Positions 42,001 to 49,829 of a stretch of DNA of 64,000 nt are shown piece by piece. A program made the position numbers and the translations under genes. The stretch comes from Pseudomonas moraviensis (GTDB lineage: Bacteria > Pseudomonadota > Gammaproteobacteria > Pseudomonadales > Pseudomonadaceae), in assembly GCF_900105805.1 (NCBI RefSeq), contig NZ_LT629788.1, forward strand, positions 3,162,001 to 3,226,000. The letters run 5' to 3'. The first letter of the stretch is position 1, and every line of letters starts with the position of its first letter. The notes under the pieces were generated by a model. That model was not told the origin of the DNA. It did not search any database and saw only the letters and a list, made by a program, of their open reading frames with translations.

Positions 42001-43876
42001 TCAGAACCAAAGTGCCGTAAGTACCGGTGAAGGTGCCGGGCGTGACTGGGCCGGTGGGCACGCGGTCAGCGCCTTGTATGTCATTGGTCAGGACATTGCC
42101 GGTCAGGGTCAGTTGGCTTTCTGAAGCGGTGCCGTTGCTGTCGTCGATGGCTTTCGGCAGGTCGTCGACGATGTTGACGTCGAGGGTGCCGGTGGCCGTC
42201 GTGCCGTTGTCATCGACTACCGTGACCGCGAACTGCTCAGGCAGATTGTTGGCACCGTTGGCGTTTGGATGCGCTTCGTTGTCGGCCAGGGTGTAGCTGT
42301 AACTGACCACACCGGTTGCCGCGTTGAAACCGGTTATGGTCAGCGTGCTGCCCAGTGGCGTGGTGATCGATTGCGGAAAGCCTGCGGCCACGCCATTGGT
42401 GACCACGGCGATACCGCCGACGGTCAGCGTGGTGACGCCATCGAGTGCGGTGATGGTGAACGTGCCGTTTTGCGTCAGCGCACCAGCATCCGGAGTGCTG
42501 CCATCGCTGAGGTTTTTCTCGTAAACCGTCAGCTCGCCGCCAGCGACGTTCAGGCCGTCGATGATCACCGGGTCGTCATTGTTGTGAATCTGCAGAACCA
42601 GATTGGCGCTGCTGGTATCGCCGTCGGCATCGGTGATGGTGTAGGCGAAGGTTTCGGTGCCGTTGCCACCGCCGTGCAGGTTTTTGAAATCGGCGTCGTT
42701 GGTATTGAGAGTGTAGGTGTAAGTGCCGTCAGCGTTCAGAACCAAAGTGCCGTAAGTACCGGTGAATGTGCCGGGCGTGACTGGACCGGTGGGCACACGG
42801 TCAGCGCCTTGTATGTCATTGGTGAGGACATTGCCGGTCAGGGTCAGCAAGGTTTCCGAGGCAACGCCGTTGGCGTCATCAAAAGCTTTGGGCACATCGT
42901 CAGTGATGTTCACGTCCAGCGTGCCGGTGGCGCTGTCGCCATTGCTGTCGGTGGCGATCACGGTGAACTGTTCGCTGAGGTTGTTCACGCCATCGCCGGC
43001 CGCATGGGTTTCGTTGCCGGTGAGGGTGTAGCTGTAGCTGACCGTGCCGGTCGCCGGGTTGTAGCCGGTGATGGTCAGGGTGTTGCCGAGCTGCGTGGTG
43101 ATCGACTGGGGAAAGCCGATCGGCACGCCGCCAACGATCACGTTGATGCCGCCGATGCTCAGGCTGTTCAGACCATCCGGCGCCGAAACGCTGAAGCTGC
43201 CGCTTTGCGTCAGCGCGCCAGGATTGGCCGCCGAACCGGTCGGCAGATTGGCCTCATTGAGGTTCAGCTCGCCGCCCGCTGCGTCAAGGCCATTGAGGAT
43301 GACCGGGTTGTTCACCGCTGGCGGTGGCGCCACGATCGGCGCTGGGGTGTCGTCGCCAGTGTCGTTGTCCGCGTCGCGGCGATAATCGGGAAATTCGGGG
43401 ATGCCATTGAAACCGGCAGTTGGGAAACCGATCACCGGATCGACCCGGCCGCCGACTTCGGTCAGCAGAACGAAGCTGTGCCCGCCGCCCAGTTCACCGG
43501 TATTGCCGGTGGGCGCGTTGGGGCCGGCAGCGGTGGCTTCGGCGGTTTTACTCGGGTCTTCACCGGCGGCGATGGCTTTCTGGATCTGCTCGACATCGGT
43601 CAGTTGCGCCTGGCTCGGGGTCTGCGCTTCGTCGACGTTCACCGGCACAGCCTGATCGGCCAGCAGTTGCCCGGTCATGGTGATGCTGCTGCCACGGCCG
43701 AGGGTCAATTCCTCGCCATTTTGCAGTTTCACCGCCACCGCGCCTTCCGCGCCGGTGATCAGTTGATCGCCGGCGTACAAACGATCGCCTTCGAACAGCG
43801 GACGTTTGATGCCATCGCTCGCCTGAGCGAACACGTGACCAATGACTTTTGTGACCGTACCGATGAGCGTTGCCAT
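36014..43876 (-). CDS. Giant LapA/MapA-type RTX adhesin with retention module, tandem repeats, vWA domain and type I secretion signal
   Basis: A 2620-residue surface adhesin expected to be exported by the divergent TolC/ABC/HlyD system. Residues 1-140 form the retention module that plugs the exporter (IGTVTKVIGHVFAQASDGIK). Di-alanine sites for a LapG-like periplasmic protease are seen: TAAG at 115-118, and IAAG at 102-105. Many Ig/cadherin/VCBS-like repeats follow, with a 245-residue (735-bp) unit (YTYTLNTNDADFKNLHGGGN, TDADGDTS). A vWA domain near 1805-2000 has the MIDAS motif DISGSMA. RTX repeats (GGAGNDLLYSGAGNDLLDGG) lie near 2350-2500, and a C-terminal secretion domain (GGAGADTFQWLKGNSG) ends the protein. 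The ATG at 43876 has GGAGG upstream. No lapD or lapG gene is nearby, so c-di-GMP control would come from elsewhere. Confidence 0.9.
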   Translation of the reverse strand: MATLIGTVTKVIGHVFAQASDGIKRPLFEGDRLYAGDQLITGAEGAVAVKLQNGEELTLGRGSSITMTGQLLADQAVPVNVDEAQTPSQAQLTDVEQIQKAIAAGEDPSKTAEATAAGPNAPTGNTGELGGGHSFVLLTEVGGRVDPVIGFPTAGFNGIPEFPDYRRDADNDTGDDTPAPIVAPPPAVNNPVILNGLDAAGGELNLNEANLPTGSAANPGALTQSGSFSVSAPDGLNSLSIGGINVIVGGVPIGFPQSITTQLGNTLTITGYNPATGTVSYSYTLTGNETHAAGDGVNNLSEQFTVIATDSNGDSATGTLDVNITDDVPKAFDDANGVASETLLTLTGNVLTNDIQGADRVPTGPVTPGTFTGTYGTLVLNADGTYTYTLNTNDADFKNLHGGGNGTETFAYTITDADGDTSSANLVLQIHNNDDPVIIDGLNVAGGELTVYEKNLSDGSTPDAGALTQNGTFTITALDGVTTLTVGGIAVVTNGVAAGFPQSITTPLGSTLTITGFNAATGVVSYSYTLADNEAHPNANGANNLPEQFAVTVVDDNGTTATGTLDVNIVDDLPKAIDDSNGTASESQLTLTGNVLTNDIQGADRVPTGPVTPGTFTGTYGTLVLNADGTYTYTLNTNDADFKNLHGGGNGTETFAYTITDADGDTSTANLVLQIHNNDDPVTIDGLNVAGGELTVYEKNLSDGSTPDAGALTQNGTFTITALDGVTTLTVGGIAVVTNGVAAGFPQSITTPLGSTLTITGFNAATGVVSYSYTLADNEAHPNANGANNLPEQFAVTVVDDNGTTATGTLDVNIVDDLPKAIDDSNGTASESQLTLTGNVLTNDIQGADRVPTGPVTPGTFTGTYGTLVLNADGTYTYTLNTNDADFKNLHGGGNGTETFAYTITDADGDTSTANLVLNIHNNDDPVLLNGLDVNGGELTVYEKNLGDGTSPDTPALTQNGTFTVSALDGLQTLTVGGIAVITNGVAAGFPQSVITPLGSTLTITGYDPATGVVSYSYSLADNEAHPTANGANSLTENFDVVATDTDGSTASGQINVNIVDDLPTAHADAASVTEGGTVSGNVLNNDIGGADGPAVTGAVVGVRAGADTSTSAIGGLNSQINGTYGYLTLDANGNAVYHSNPNTVNGPGAVDVFTYTVRDADGDESTTTITIDVYNSCLKAVSDTDVTVYEKALDLNQDGQDLAAGSVVGSDPNSTGETASGTLVGSVTGAVGAISYALVGSATGNYGQIVLNANGTYTYTLTSPATTTPHADDGANSLSETFTYQATDSLGNVVTSSIVVSIVDDMPKALNDSNANNATEAQLTLTGNVLDNDVQGADRVASGPVTAGTFIGTYGTLVLNGNGTYTYTLDANDADFKNLHGGGNGTETFAYTITDSDGDTSTANLVLNIHNNDDPVCLDGLNVKGGELSVYEKNLSDGSTPNASALTQSGSFTVTALDGLQTLTVGGIAVISNGVAAGLPQSVVSPLGSTFTITGYDPATGVVSYSYTLADNEAHPNANGANSLSENFDVVATDTDGSTSSGQINVNIVDDLPTAHADAASVAEGGTVSGNVLDNDIGGADGPAATGAVVGVRAGADTSTSAIGGLNSQINGTYGYLTLDANGNAVYHSNPNVVNGPGAVDVFTYTVRDADGDESTTTITIDVHNSCLTAVSDTDVTVYEKALDLSKDGLDLAPGTVTGSDPGNTGETASGTLVGSVSGGSGAITYTLVGNATGSYGQLQLNADGTYTYTLTSAPKTAPNASDGPNTLSETFTYKATDALGNATTSTLVVNIVDDVPKAVASDRSVTAVEIDSNVLIVLDISGSMADASGVPGLSRLALAKQAIGALLDKYDDLGDVKVQLVTFSSNAADRTTVWVDVATAKTLLAGLNAGGGTNYDAAVAVMQNAFNTSGKLTGAQNVGYFFSDGKPNEGDIGSADEAALKNFLDANNIKNYAIGLGNGVSNAYLDPLAYDGISHTNTNAVVVTDLNQLNSVLSGTVQGAPVTGSLLGEGGSFGADGGFIKSIMVDGTTYTYDPKALSGQGSLTASGGANHGTFNTANNTVSIATNNSGTLVINLDTGEYSYTSQKTTAVVITENIGFTVSDNDGDLASSTLTVKVIPNAPPVAMDDHVITNVLSGNIVVPGELLLANDTDPNGDALSATPTSFNTGWVSKAADFTGSGLIGFTGQTNNSANQNLANVRSAFSANAATMTAVLVVSGYLGMVSNSNANDEDRITVHLRQGETLNLDHNLAAGHVGMEYSLNGGAWMALADGQTLTASADGIYQIHITNIANPTGTGNPNAGENYQLTMTLNYAGAHDITPDYHGTYTANDNHGGSDTANVSISYQDGHTLTGTAGDDVLVAGSGNNVINAGDGNDVLSGGSGNNEMHGGAGNDLLYSGAGNDLLDGGTGSDTASYAHATAAVTVNLGLLGEQNTFGAGTDTLTGIENLLGSNFNDSLTGDGNNNVINGGLGNDFLNGGAGDDLLIGGMGNNTLTGGAGADTFQWLKGNSGHDLITDFTPGTDKLDLSQLLQGENASTASLDDYLHFTVSGSGASVMTSIDISAMAGATPNQTIDLAGVNLASHYGVTPGAGGMVAGGHDTATIISGMLNDHSLKVDTV
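41402..42871. repeat. Two nearly identical 735-bp direct repeats inside the adhesin gene
   Basis: The landmark CACCAGCATCCGGAG occurs at 41746 and 42481, exactly 735 bp apart, and nearly all surrounding bases match. A third, more diverged copy precedes at about 40667-41401. The boundaries are approximate because the unit is cyclic. Confidence 0.8.
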
Positions 43877-44356
43877 GTGAAATCCTCCGCTGCCGACCAC
43901 CGTCGGCACTCGTTCGCGAAGCAGCCCATGGCTCAATCGGGTTGCCGGGGGCGACGCTCGCACCCTCGACAGTTCGTTTCGCAGGCCCGTTTTGAAGAGG
44001 ATTGTCAGTGCTATCAAGCACTTGCCAACCCTGTTCAATTCATCGACCCACTAGCGCTACGTAACGGCGGTGACTCACCCAAGTGACAAAAATCTGTCGC
44101 TCATTTGCCGCTACGCGTCCCTCCCCTTCAGCAGTACTTCGCAGTGTCTCGCAAAGTGAATGGAACTTTCCTCAAGCCTTATCGAGCTCCCTAAAGCGCA
44201 TAAAACAAAGGCTTTCGAGCTGAACAATGTGCTGCTTTTGAAAAACCGCATAAGTTTTTTTTGGAATAAGCCTTATGAAAATTTTTTCTTAGCTACGCTC
44301 TAGGATGTTCTTAGCTCTGTTGTTACAAGAGTGAAACGCTTACACCCTAAATTTAC

Positions 44357-44370
44357 GTCAAATATTTGGC
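44357..44370 (+). promoter_or_regulatory. FleQ-like binding site upstream of the exporter operon
   Basis: GTCAA-ATAT-TTGGC agrees with the described FleQ consensus GTCAA-TAAA-TTGAC in nine of ten half-site bases, and lies 38 bp before the TolC-like gene. It sits in the 532-bp gap 43877-44408, which is AT-rich, holds no gene and must contain the promoters of the adhesin and of the exporter. Confidence 0.45.
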
Positions 44371-44408
44371 GACGGTAACACAACATTGAGATCCAGGGAG
44401 ATGCACCC

Positions 44409-45767
44409 ATGCGCGTTTTAACCCCCCTCTGCAGCGCGGTTTTGCTGGCCATGGCTTGCACTTCCCAAGCCCAGGCGATGAACCTCACCGAGGCGATTCA
44501 AAGCACTATCGCCACCCACCCGGAACTGGCTTCGCGCGTGGACGCTCGCCTGTCGGCAGATGAACAGGTGAAAGTGGCCAAGGGCGGGTTCTATCCGTCG
44601 GTCGACTTGAACGCTGCCTACGGTCGCGGCTACAGCGACAACACCAACACCCGCGCCTTCGGTAATCACAACACCGAAATTCTCAATTACACCCAATCGG
44701 AGCTGCGCTTGCGGCAGATGATCTTCGACGGGTTCAACACCGCCAACGAGGTCGAGCGCACCAAGGGCGTGTCCAACTCCCGCGCCTATTACGCGCAAGG
44801 CACCGCACAGGATCTGGCCCTGCGCACCATTGAGGTCTACCTCGAAGTACTCAAGCGTCGTGAGCTGGTGACGCTGGCCAAGAACAACCTGCAGGCGCAC
44901 TTGCGGGTCAACGATCAGATCGGCCTGCGCACCGAGCGCGGCATTGGCAGCACCGCAGACTCCGATCAATCGGTCGCCCGTCGTGCGCTGGCGCAGAACA
45001 ACCTCGACACCGCCGAGGTCGATCTGGCCGATGCCGAATCGAATTTCTACAGTGTGGTCGGACGCATGCCCGACGAGCTGGAAACCCCGGCCTCGACCCG
45101 TGGCGAACTGCCGCCGGACCTGCGTGAAGCGCAGCAGAGCATGGTCGACAACAACCCGTACCTGAAATCGGCCCAGGCTGACGTGCAGTCCGCCGAGAGC
45201 CAGTACGAAGTGGCCAAGTCGCCGTTCTATCCACGCTTTGACGCGGAGGCGGCAGTCGGCGCCAACAACAACGTGCAGGGCGATGAAGGCCACGACAACG
45301 AATGGCGGGTTGGCGTGGTGATGAACTACAACCTGTTCCGTGGCGGCAGCGACAAGGCACGTCTGGCCGCGAATGCCCACGACATCAACCAGGCGATGGA
45401 CATCCGCAACAACGCCCTGCGTCAGCTCAACGAGAATATCCGTCTGGCCTGGAACGCCATGGAAAACGCCAAGAAGCAGACGCCGACCGCCCGCGAATAC
45501 GCCGAGACCACCAAACGCGTGCGCGCCGCTTATCAGGACCAGTTCGGCCTCGGCCAACGCACCCTGCTCGACCTGCTCGACAGCGAAAACGAGCTGTACA
45601 ACGCCAACCGTCGCTACACCGAAATCCGCTACACCGAGGAATACTCGATGTACCGCGTCTTGGCGAACATGGGCCAACTGCTGAGCAAACAACGCGTAGT
45701 GCTGCCGGCTGATGCGATTGCCACCACCGAAGTGAAAAACCAGGCGCGCCTGCCCGAGTTGAAATAG
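44409..45767 (+). CDS. TolC-family outer membrane channel of the adhesin exporter (LapE-like)
   Basis: The outer-membrane and periplasmic tunnel of a type I secretion system, 452 residues. The Sec signal peptide (MRVLTPLCSAVLLAMACTSQ AQA) is followed by two outer-membrane efflux repeats. The first contains GGFYPSVDLNAAYGRG, the second SPFYPRFDAEAAVGANNNVQ and MNYNLFRGGSDKARLAANAH. Long helices (ALRTIEVYLEVLKRRELVTL) make the tunnel. It is first in an operon with the ABC exporter and HlyD adaptor and is divergent from the adhesin it should export; the FleQ-like site is 38 bp upstream. A short REP-filled gap separates it from the ABC gene. Confidence 0.9.
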   Translation: MRVLTPLCSAVLLAMACTSQAQAMNLTEAIQSTIATHPELASRVDARLSADEQVKVAKGGFYPSVDLNAAYGRGYSDNTNTRAFGNHNTEILNYTQSELRLRQMIFDGFNTANEVERTKGVSNSRAYYAQGTAQDLALRTIEVYLEVLKRRELVTLAKNNLQAHLRVNDQIGLRTERGIGSTADSDQSVARRALAQNNLDTAEVDLADAESNFYSVVGRMPDELETPASTRGELPPDLREAQQSMVDNNPYLKSAQADVQSAESQYEVAKSPFYPRFDAEAAVGANNNVQGDEGHDNEWRVGVVMNYNLFRGGSDKARLAANAHDINQAMDIRNNALRQLNENIRLAWNAMENAKKQTPTAREYAETTKRVRAAYQDQFGLGQRTLLDLLDSENELYNANRRYTEIRYTEEYSMYRVLANMGQLLSKQRVVLPADAIATTEVKNQARLPELK

Positions 45768-45835
45768 CCCCGTGCAGGAGCTGCCGAAGGCTGCGATCTC
45801 TGATCGTTCCCACGCAGACCGTGGAAACGATCAAT

Positions 45836-45942
45836 TGTGGCGAGGGAGCTCGCTCCCGCTTGAGTGCGCAGCGCTCATTCTTTGCGCATGACTGAAGTCT
45901 CGGGCTGCTATGCAGCCCAGCGGGAGCAAGCTCCCTCGCCAC
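45836..45942. repeat. REP/REPIN element (GGCGAGGGAGCTTGCTCCCGC type)
   Basis: Facing TGTGGCGAGGGAGCTCGCTC and GGGAGCAAGCTCCCTCGCCA ends around a longer centre with its own hairpin. This third repeat type occurs only between 45.8 and 51.5 kb in this window. Confidence 0.85.
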
Positions 45943-45978
45943 AGAGTTATCGAGTCGTCTTCAGGAGAGGCAATCACT

Positions 45979-48138
45979 ATGACCAGCATGGAACCCGGCG
46001 CCACCGGGGTCGATCCGCGCTTGAGCTTCGATGATCCGTTACTCGACGGTCTGTTGATTCTCTGCAAGCTGCACGGCGCCACGGTCAGTCGTGCCAGCCT
46101 GAGTGCCGGGCTGCCGTTGAACAAACAACGCCTGAGCCTGGATCTGCTACCCCGTGCGGCGGCGCGGGCCGGGTTGCAGGCGCGGTTATTACGGCGTGAC
46201 TTGAAAGACATTTCGCCGCTGAACCTGCCGATCCTGTTGCTGCTCAACGATGGCCGCACCGCCGTGCTGCGCCGGTTTGGCGAGGACGGCAAAGCCCTGC
46301 TGCTGCCCAGTGAGGCCGATGGCGGCGAGCAATGGGTCAGTCGCGAAGAACTCAACGAGTACTACAGCGGCCAGGCGTTGTTCGCCCGCCCGCGCCATGA
46401 ACTCGAAGACCTGCGCGCGCCGCTGGTGCCACGGGTGCATGCGTGGTTTCGCGACACCCTGAAACTGTCGAAATGGCTGTACAGCGATGCGATCCTCGCC
46501 AGTTTCCTGATCAACCTGTTGGGCCTGATGGTGCCGTTGTTCGTCATGCAGACCTACGACCGCGTGGTACCGAATCAGGCGACCTCGACCTTGTGGGTGC
46601 TGTCGATCGGCTTGCTGATCGGCACCGGTTTCGAACTGGTGCTGCGCGTGGTGCGTGCACACCTGCTCGACACCGCCGGGAAAAAAACCGATGTGATCCT
46701 CTCGGCCACTTTGTTCGAGCGCATCACCGGCATGTCGATGAAAGCGCGGCCGGCGACCATCGGCGGATTCGCCCAGAGCATTCATGACTTTCAGGGCCTG
46801 AGAGAATTCCTCACCGCCGTGACTCTGACCAGCCTGATCGACTTGCCCTTCGTGGTGTTGATGCTGGTGGTGATCGGCCTGCTCGGCGGCTGGCTGGTGG
46901 TGATTCCGCTGCTGGCGTTTCCGATCACGATCATCTTCGCCATGGCGATTCAGGTGCGCCTGCGCGACACCGTGCAGAAAAGCCTGAGCCTCGGCGCCGA
47001 GCGTCAGGCGCTGCTGATCGAAACCCTCGGCGGCCTGGAAACCCTCAAGGCCTGCGGCGCCGAAAGCGAGCGCCAGCACAAATGGGAAAGCACCCACGGC
47101 GCCCTCACCCGCCTCGACAGCCACGCGCGCAACCTGTCGGCGCTGGCCACCAATGGCACCCTGTTCATTCAGCAGTTTTCCGGGATGGCGACGATTGTCG
47201 CCGGGGTCTACAGCATCATCGCCGGCAACCTCAGCGTCGGCGCACTGGTCGCCACCTACATGCTCGGCAGCCGTGTGCTCGCCCCGCTCGGCCAGATCGC
47301 CGGGCTGATCACCCGTTACCAGCAAGCGCAACTGACCATGAAAAGCACCGATGCGCTGATGGCCCTGCCGCAGGAACGCGACGGCAAACACCGGCCACTG
47401 GAGCGCACGCAGTTGCAGGGTGCGCTGGATGTCAGCGGCGTGACCTTTCATTACCACGGCCAGAATGCGCCAGCGCTGAGCGAGGTCAGCTTCAGCCTGA
47501 AACCCGGGGAGCGGGTCGGCATCATCGGCCGCAGCGGCTCGGGCAAAAGTACCCTGGCGCGGTTGGTCATGGGCTTCTACGAAGCGGAGGAAGGCCAACT
47601 TTTGCTAGACGGCCTCGACCTGCGCCAACTGGACGTGGCTGACCTGCGCCAGCAGATCGGTTATGTCGCCCACGACCTGCCGCTGCTGGCCGGCAGCCTG
47701 CGCGACAACCTGACCCTGGGTGCGCGCTACATCAGCGATTCACGCATGCTCGAAGTCGCCGAACTGACCGGCGTCACCGAACTGGCCAGGCAACATCCGC
47801 AAGGCTTCGACCGGCCGGTGGGCGAACGCGGGCAACTGCTTTCCGGCGGCCAGCGCCAGGCAGTGTTGCTGGCCCGGGCATTACTGCTCGATCCGCCGAT
47901 CATGCTGCTCGACGAACCCACCAGCGCCATGGACAACAGCAGCGAAGATGCGCTGCGGCAGAAACTGCATGGCTGGATGCAAGGCAAAACCCTGCTGCTG
48001 GTCACTCACCGCACCTCGATGCTGAGCCTGGTGGACCGGTTGCTGGTGCTGGACAACGGCCGGGTCGTGGCTGACGGCCCGAAAGAAGCGGTCATCGATG
48101 CACTGCGCAAGGGCCGAGTCGGCTCGGCGGCGGTTTAG
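45979..48138 (+). CDS. Type I secretion ABC permease/ATPase with degenerate C39-like domain (LapB-like)
   Basis: The inner-membrane motor of the adhesin exporter, 719 residues. An N-terminal C39-like domain (about 1-140: DPLLDGLLILCKLHGATVSR) lacks the catalytic Cys of bacteriocin-type C39 peptidases, so it recognises rather than cuts the substrate. A six-helix transmembrane domain follows, with LINLLGLMVPLFVMQTYDRV. The ATPase domain has Walker A GIIGRSGSGKSTLARL, the signature LLSGGQRQAVLLARALL, Walker B IMLLDEPTS and the switch His in LLVTHR. The ATG at 45979 has AGGAGAGG upstream. It is flanked by the TolC-like and HlyD-like partners. Confidence 0.92.
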   Translation: MTSMEPGATGVDPRLSFDDPLLDGLLILCKLHGATVSRASLSAGLPLNKQRLSLDLLPRAAARAGLQARLLRRDLKDISPLNLPILLLLNDGRTAVLRRFGEDGKALLLPSEADGGEQWVSREELNEYYSGQALFARPRHELEDLRAPLVPRVHAWFRDTLKLSKWLYSDAILASFLINLLGLMVPLFVMQTYDRVVPNQATSTLWVLSIGLLIGTGFELVLRVVRAHLLDTAGKKTDVILSATLFERITGMSMKARPATIGGFAQSIHDFQGLREFLTAVTLTSLIDLPFVVLMLVVIGLLGGWLVVIPLLAFPITIIFAMAIQVRLRDTVQKSLSLGAERQALLIETLGGLETLKACGAESERQHKWESTHGALTRLDSHARNLSALATNGTLFIQQFSGMATIVAGVYSIIAGNLSVGALVATYMLGSRVLAPLGQIAGLITRYQQAQLTMKSTDALMALPQERDGKHRPLERTQLQGALDVSGVTFHYHGQNAPALSEVSFSLKPGERVGIIGRSGSGKSTLARLVMGFYEAEEGQLLLDGLDLRQLDVADLRQQIGYVAHDLPLLAGSLRDNLTLGARYISDSRMLEVAELTGVTELARQHPQGFDRPVGERGQLLSGGQRQAVLLARALLLDPPIMLLDEPTSAMDNSSEDALRQKLHGWMQGKTLLLVTHRTSMLSLVDRLLVLDNGRVVADGPKEAVIDALRKGRVGSAAV

Positions 48139-48172
48139 ATACGTTTACTCGACTCATGATCTACACGCCCCC

Positions 48173-48266
48173 TGTGGCGAGGGAGCTTGCTCCCGCTGGG
48201 TTGCGCAGCAGCCCCAAGGATTTTGTGGGCGCTACGCACCCAAGCGGGAGCAAGCTCCCTCGCCAC
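48173..48266. repeat. REP/REPIN element (GGCGAGGGAGCTTGCTCCCGC type)
   Basis: Facing TGTGGCGAGGGAGCTTGCTC and GGGAGCAAGCTCCCTCGCCA copies between the ABC and HlyD genes. Confidence 0.85.
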
Positions 48267-48308
48267 GGAGTACTCAGTTTGACGATCTTTTAAGAGGGGG
48301 ACCGCCCC

Positions 48309-49670
48309 ATGTCCGGTGCTTCAGAAAACCAGCCTCGCGGCTACTTCGACAGTTTCGGCAAAAGCGCCGAAGCCGAGTTCATGCCGGAAACCGCCGGCGC
48401 GGCGTTGCAGGATTCGCCGCGCAAATCGCGGATCACCGTGTGGCTGGCGGCGGCGCTGCTGATCGCCGCACTGGTCTGGGCCAAATTCGCCGTGCTCGAA
48501 GAAGTGACCATGGGCGAAGGCAAGGCGATCCCGTCGAGCAAGGTTCAGGTGATCCAGAACCTGGAAGGCGGCATCGTCACCGAGATTTTCGTCCGCGAAG
48601 GTCAGATGGTCGGCAAGGGCGACACCCTCCTGCGTCTGGATGACACGCGCTTTCGCTCGAACAAGGGTGAAAGCGAAGCCGACCGTTACGCGCTGACGGC
48701 GCAGGTCGAACGCTTGTCAGCAGAGGCCGAAGGACGCCCCTTCAAGCTTTCTGCCGAAGTAATCGCCAAGGCACCGCAAGTTGCCGAGGACGAGCGCTCG
48801 CTGCACGAACAGCGTCAGCGCCGCTTGGCCAGCGAACAGCGGACCCTCAGCGAACAGCTGCGCCAGAAAACCCAGGAGCTGGCCGAATTTCGCTCCAAGC
48901 AGGGCCAGTTCAGCTCGAGCCTGGCGCTGCTGCAACAAGAGATGAACATGTCCGAACCGCTGGTGAAAACCGGCGCCGTGTCACCGGTGGAAATCCTCAG
49001 GCTGCGGCGCAGCGCGGTGGAGATCCGTGGTTCGCTGAACGCCACCACGCTGGCGATTCCCCGCGCCGAATCAGCCATCGCCGAGATCCGCAGCAAGATC
49101 GACGAATCCGAGCAAACCTTCCGTTCGGAAGCGGCAAAAGAGCTGAATGAGAAACGCACCGACCTGTCGAAAATCACCGCCTCGAGCATCGCCATCGACG
49201 ACCGCGTCAGCCGTACTACGGTGACCTCGCCGGTACGCGGGGTGATCAAGCAGATGAAGGTCAACACCATTGGCGGCGTGGTTCAGCCGGGCAGCGACAT
49301 GGTCGAAATCGTGCCGCTGGAAGACAACCTGCTGATCGAAGCCAAGGTCCGCCCGCAGGACGTCGCGTTCCTGCATCCGGGCCAGAAAGCCATGGTCAAG
49401 TTCAGTGCCTACGACTACACGATTTACGGCGGGCTGAGCGCCAAACTGGAGCTGATCGGCGCCGATACGATTACCGACGACAAGGGCAACAGCTTCTATC
49501 TGATTCAGGTGCGCACCGACAAGAATCACTTGGGCGGCGATGTGAAACCGCTGCTGATCATCCCGGGGATGGTGGCGACGGTGGACATTATTACCGGCGA
49601 GAAAAGCGTACTGGATTACCTGCTCAAACCGGTGTTGAAGGCGCGGACCGAGGCGATGCGGGAGCGCTGA
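48309..49670 (+). CDS. HlyD-family membrane fusion protein of the adhesin exporter (LapC-like)
   Basis: The periplasmic adaptor linking the ABC protein to the TolC channel, 453 residues. A cytoplasmic N-terminus of about 45 residues precedes one transmembrane helix (ITVWLAAALLIAALVWAKFA). Next come the first lipoyl half (VIQNLEGGIVTEIFVREGQM), a long coiled-coil hairpin (about 115-300) and the second lipoyl half (RTTVTSPVRGVIKQMKVNTI). A beta-barrel region (PGQKAMVKFSAYDYTIYGGL) completes the family pattern. Length is typical for T1SS adaptors. It is the last gene of the exporter operon, about 170 bp after the ABC gene with a REP element in between. Confidence 0.92.
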   Translation: MSGASENQPRGYFDSFGKSAEAEFMPETAGAALQDSPRKSRITVWLAAALLIAALVWAKFAVLEEVTMGEGKAIPSSKVQVIQNLEGGIVTEIFVREGQMVGKGDTLLRLDDTRFRSNKGESEADRYALTAQVERLSAEAEGRPFKLSAEVIAKAPQVAEDERSLHEQRQRRLASEQRTLSEQLRQKTQELAEFRSKQGQFSSSLALLQQEMNMSEPLVKTGAVSPVEILRLRRSAVEIRGSLNATTLAIPRAESAIAEIRSKIDESEQTFRSEAAKELNEKRTDLSKITASSIAIDDRVSRTTVTSPVRGVIKQMKVNTIGGVVQPGSDMVEIVPLEDNLLIEAKVRPQDVAFLHPGQKAMVKFSAYDYTIYGGLSAKLELIGADTITDDKGNSFYLIQVRTDKNHLGGDVKPLLIIPGMVATVDIITGEKSVLDYLLKPVLKARTEAMRER

Positions 49671-49689
49671 GCCGGGCTCGACTCAACCC

Positions 49690-49822
49690 TGTGGCGAGGG
49701 AGCTTGCTCCCGCCCGACGGCGCAGCCGTCGTAAAACCTGTTGGCGGAGTCTGCCTGACTCAATCAGGTGAAGGGTCTTGGGTCTGCTGCGCAGCCCAGC
49801 GGGAGCAAGCTCCCTCGCCACA
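49690..49822. repeat. REP/REPIN element (GGCGAGGGAGCTTGCTCCCGC type)
   Basis: Facing TGTGGCGAGGGAGCTTGCTC and GGGAGCAAGCTCCCTCGCCA copies, with a longer centre carrying GACGGCGCAGCCGTC, between the convergent HlyD-like and DTW-domain genes. Confidence 0.85.
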
Positions 49823-49829
49823 GCGCCCC

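Noticed and set aside
40600..42900. Regular direct repeats considered as a CRISPR array
   Set aside because: The unit is 735 bp and translates in frame as adhesin domains; there are no short repeat/spacer units and no cas genes.
36014..43876. Naming the adhesin lapA
   Set aside because: The architecture fits both LapA and MapA; the size is below that of LapA and no lapD/lapG genes flank it, so only the family is given.
44220..44300. AT-rich stretch considered as a binding site of a nucleoid protein or a mobile-element end
   Set aside because: It is explained by a promoter region between divergent genes; no inverted ends or target duplication are visible.
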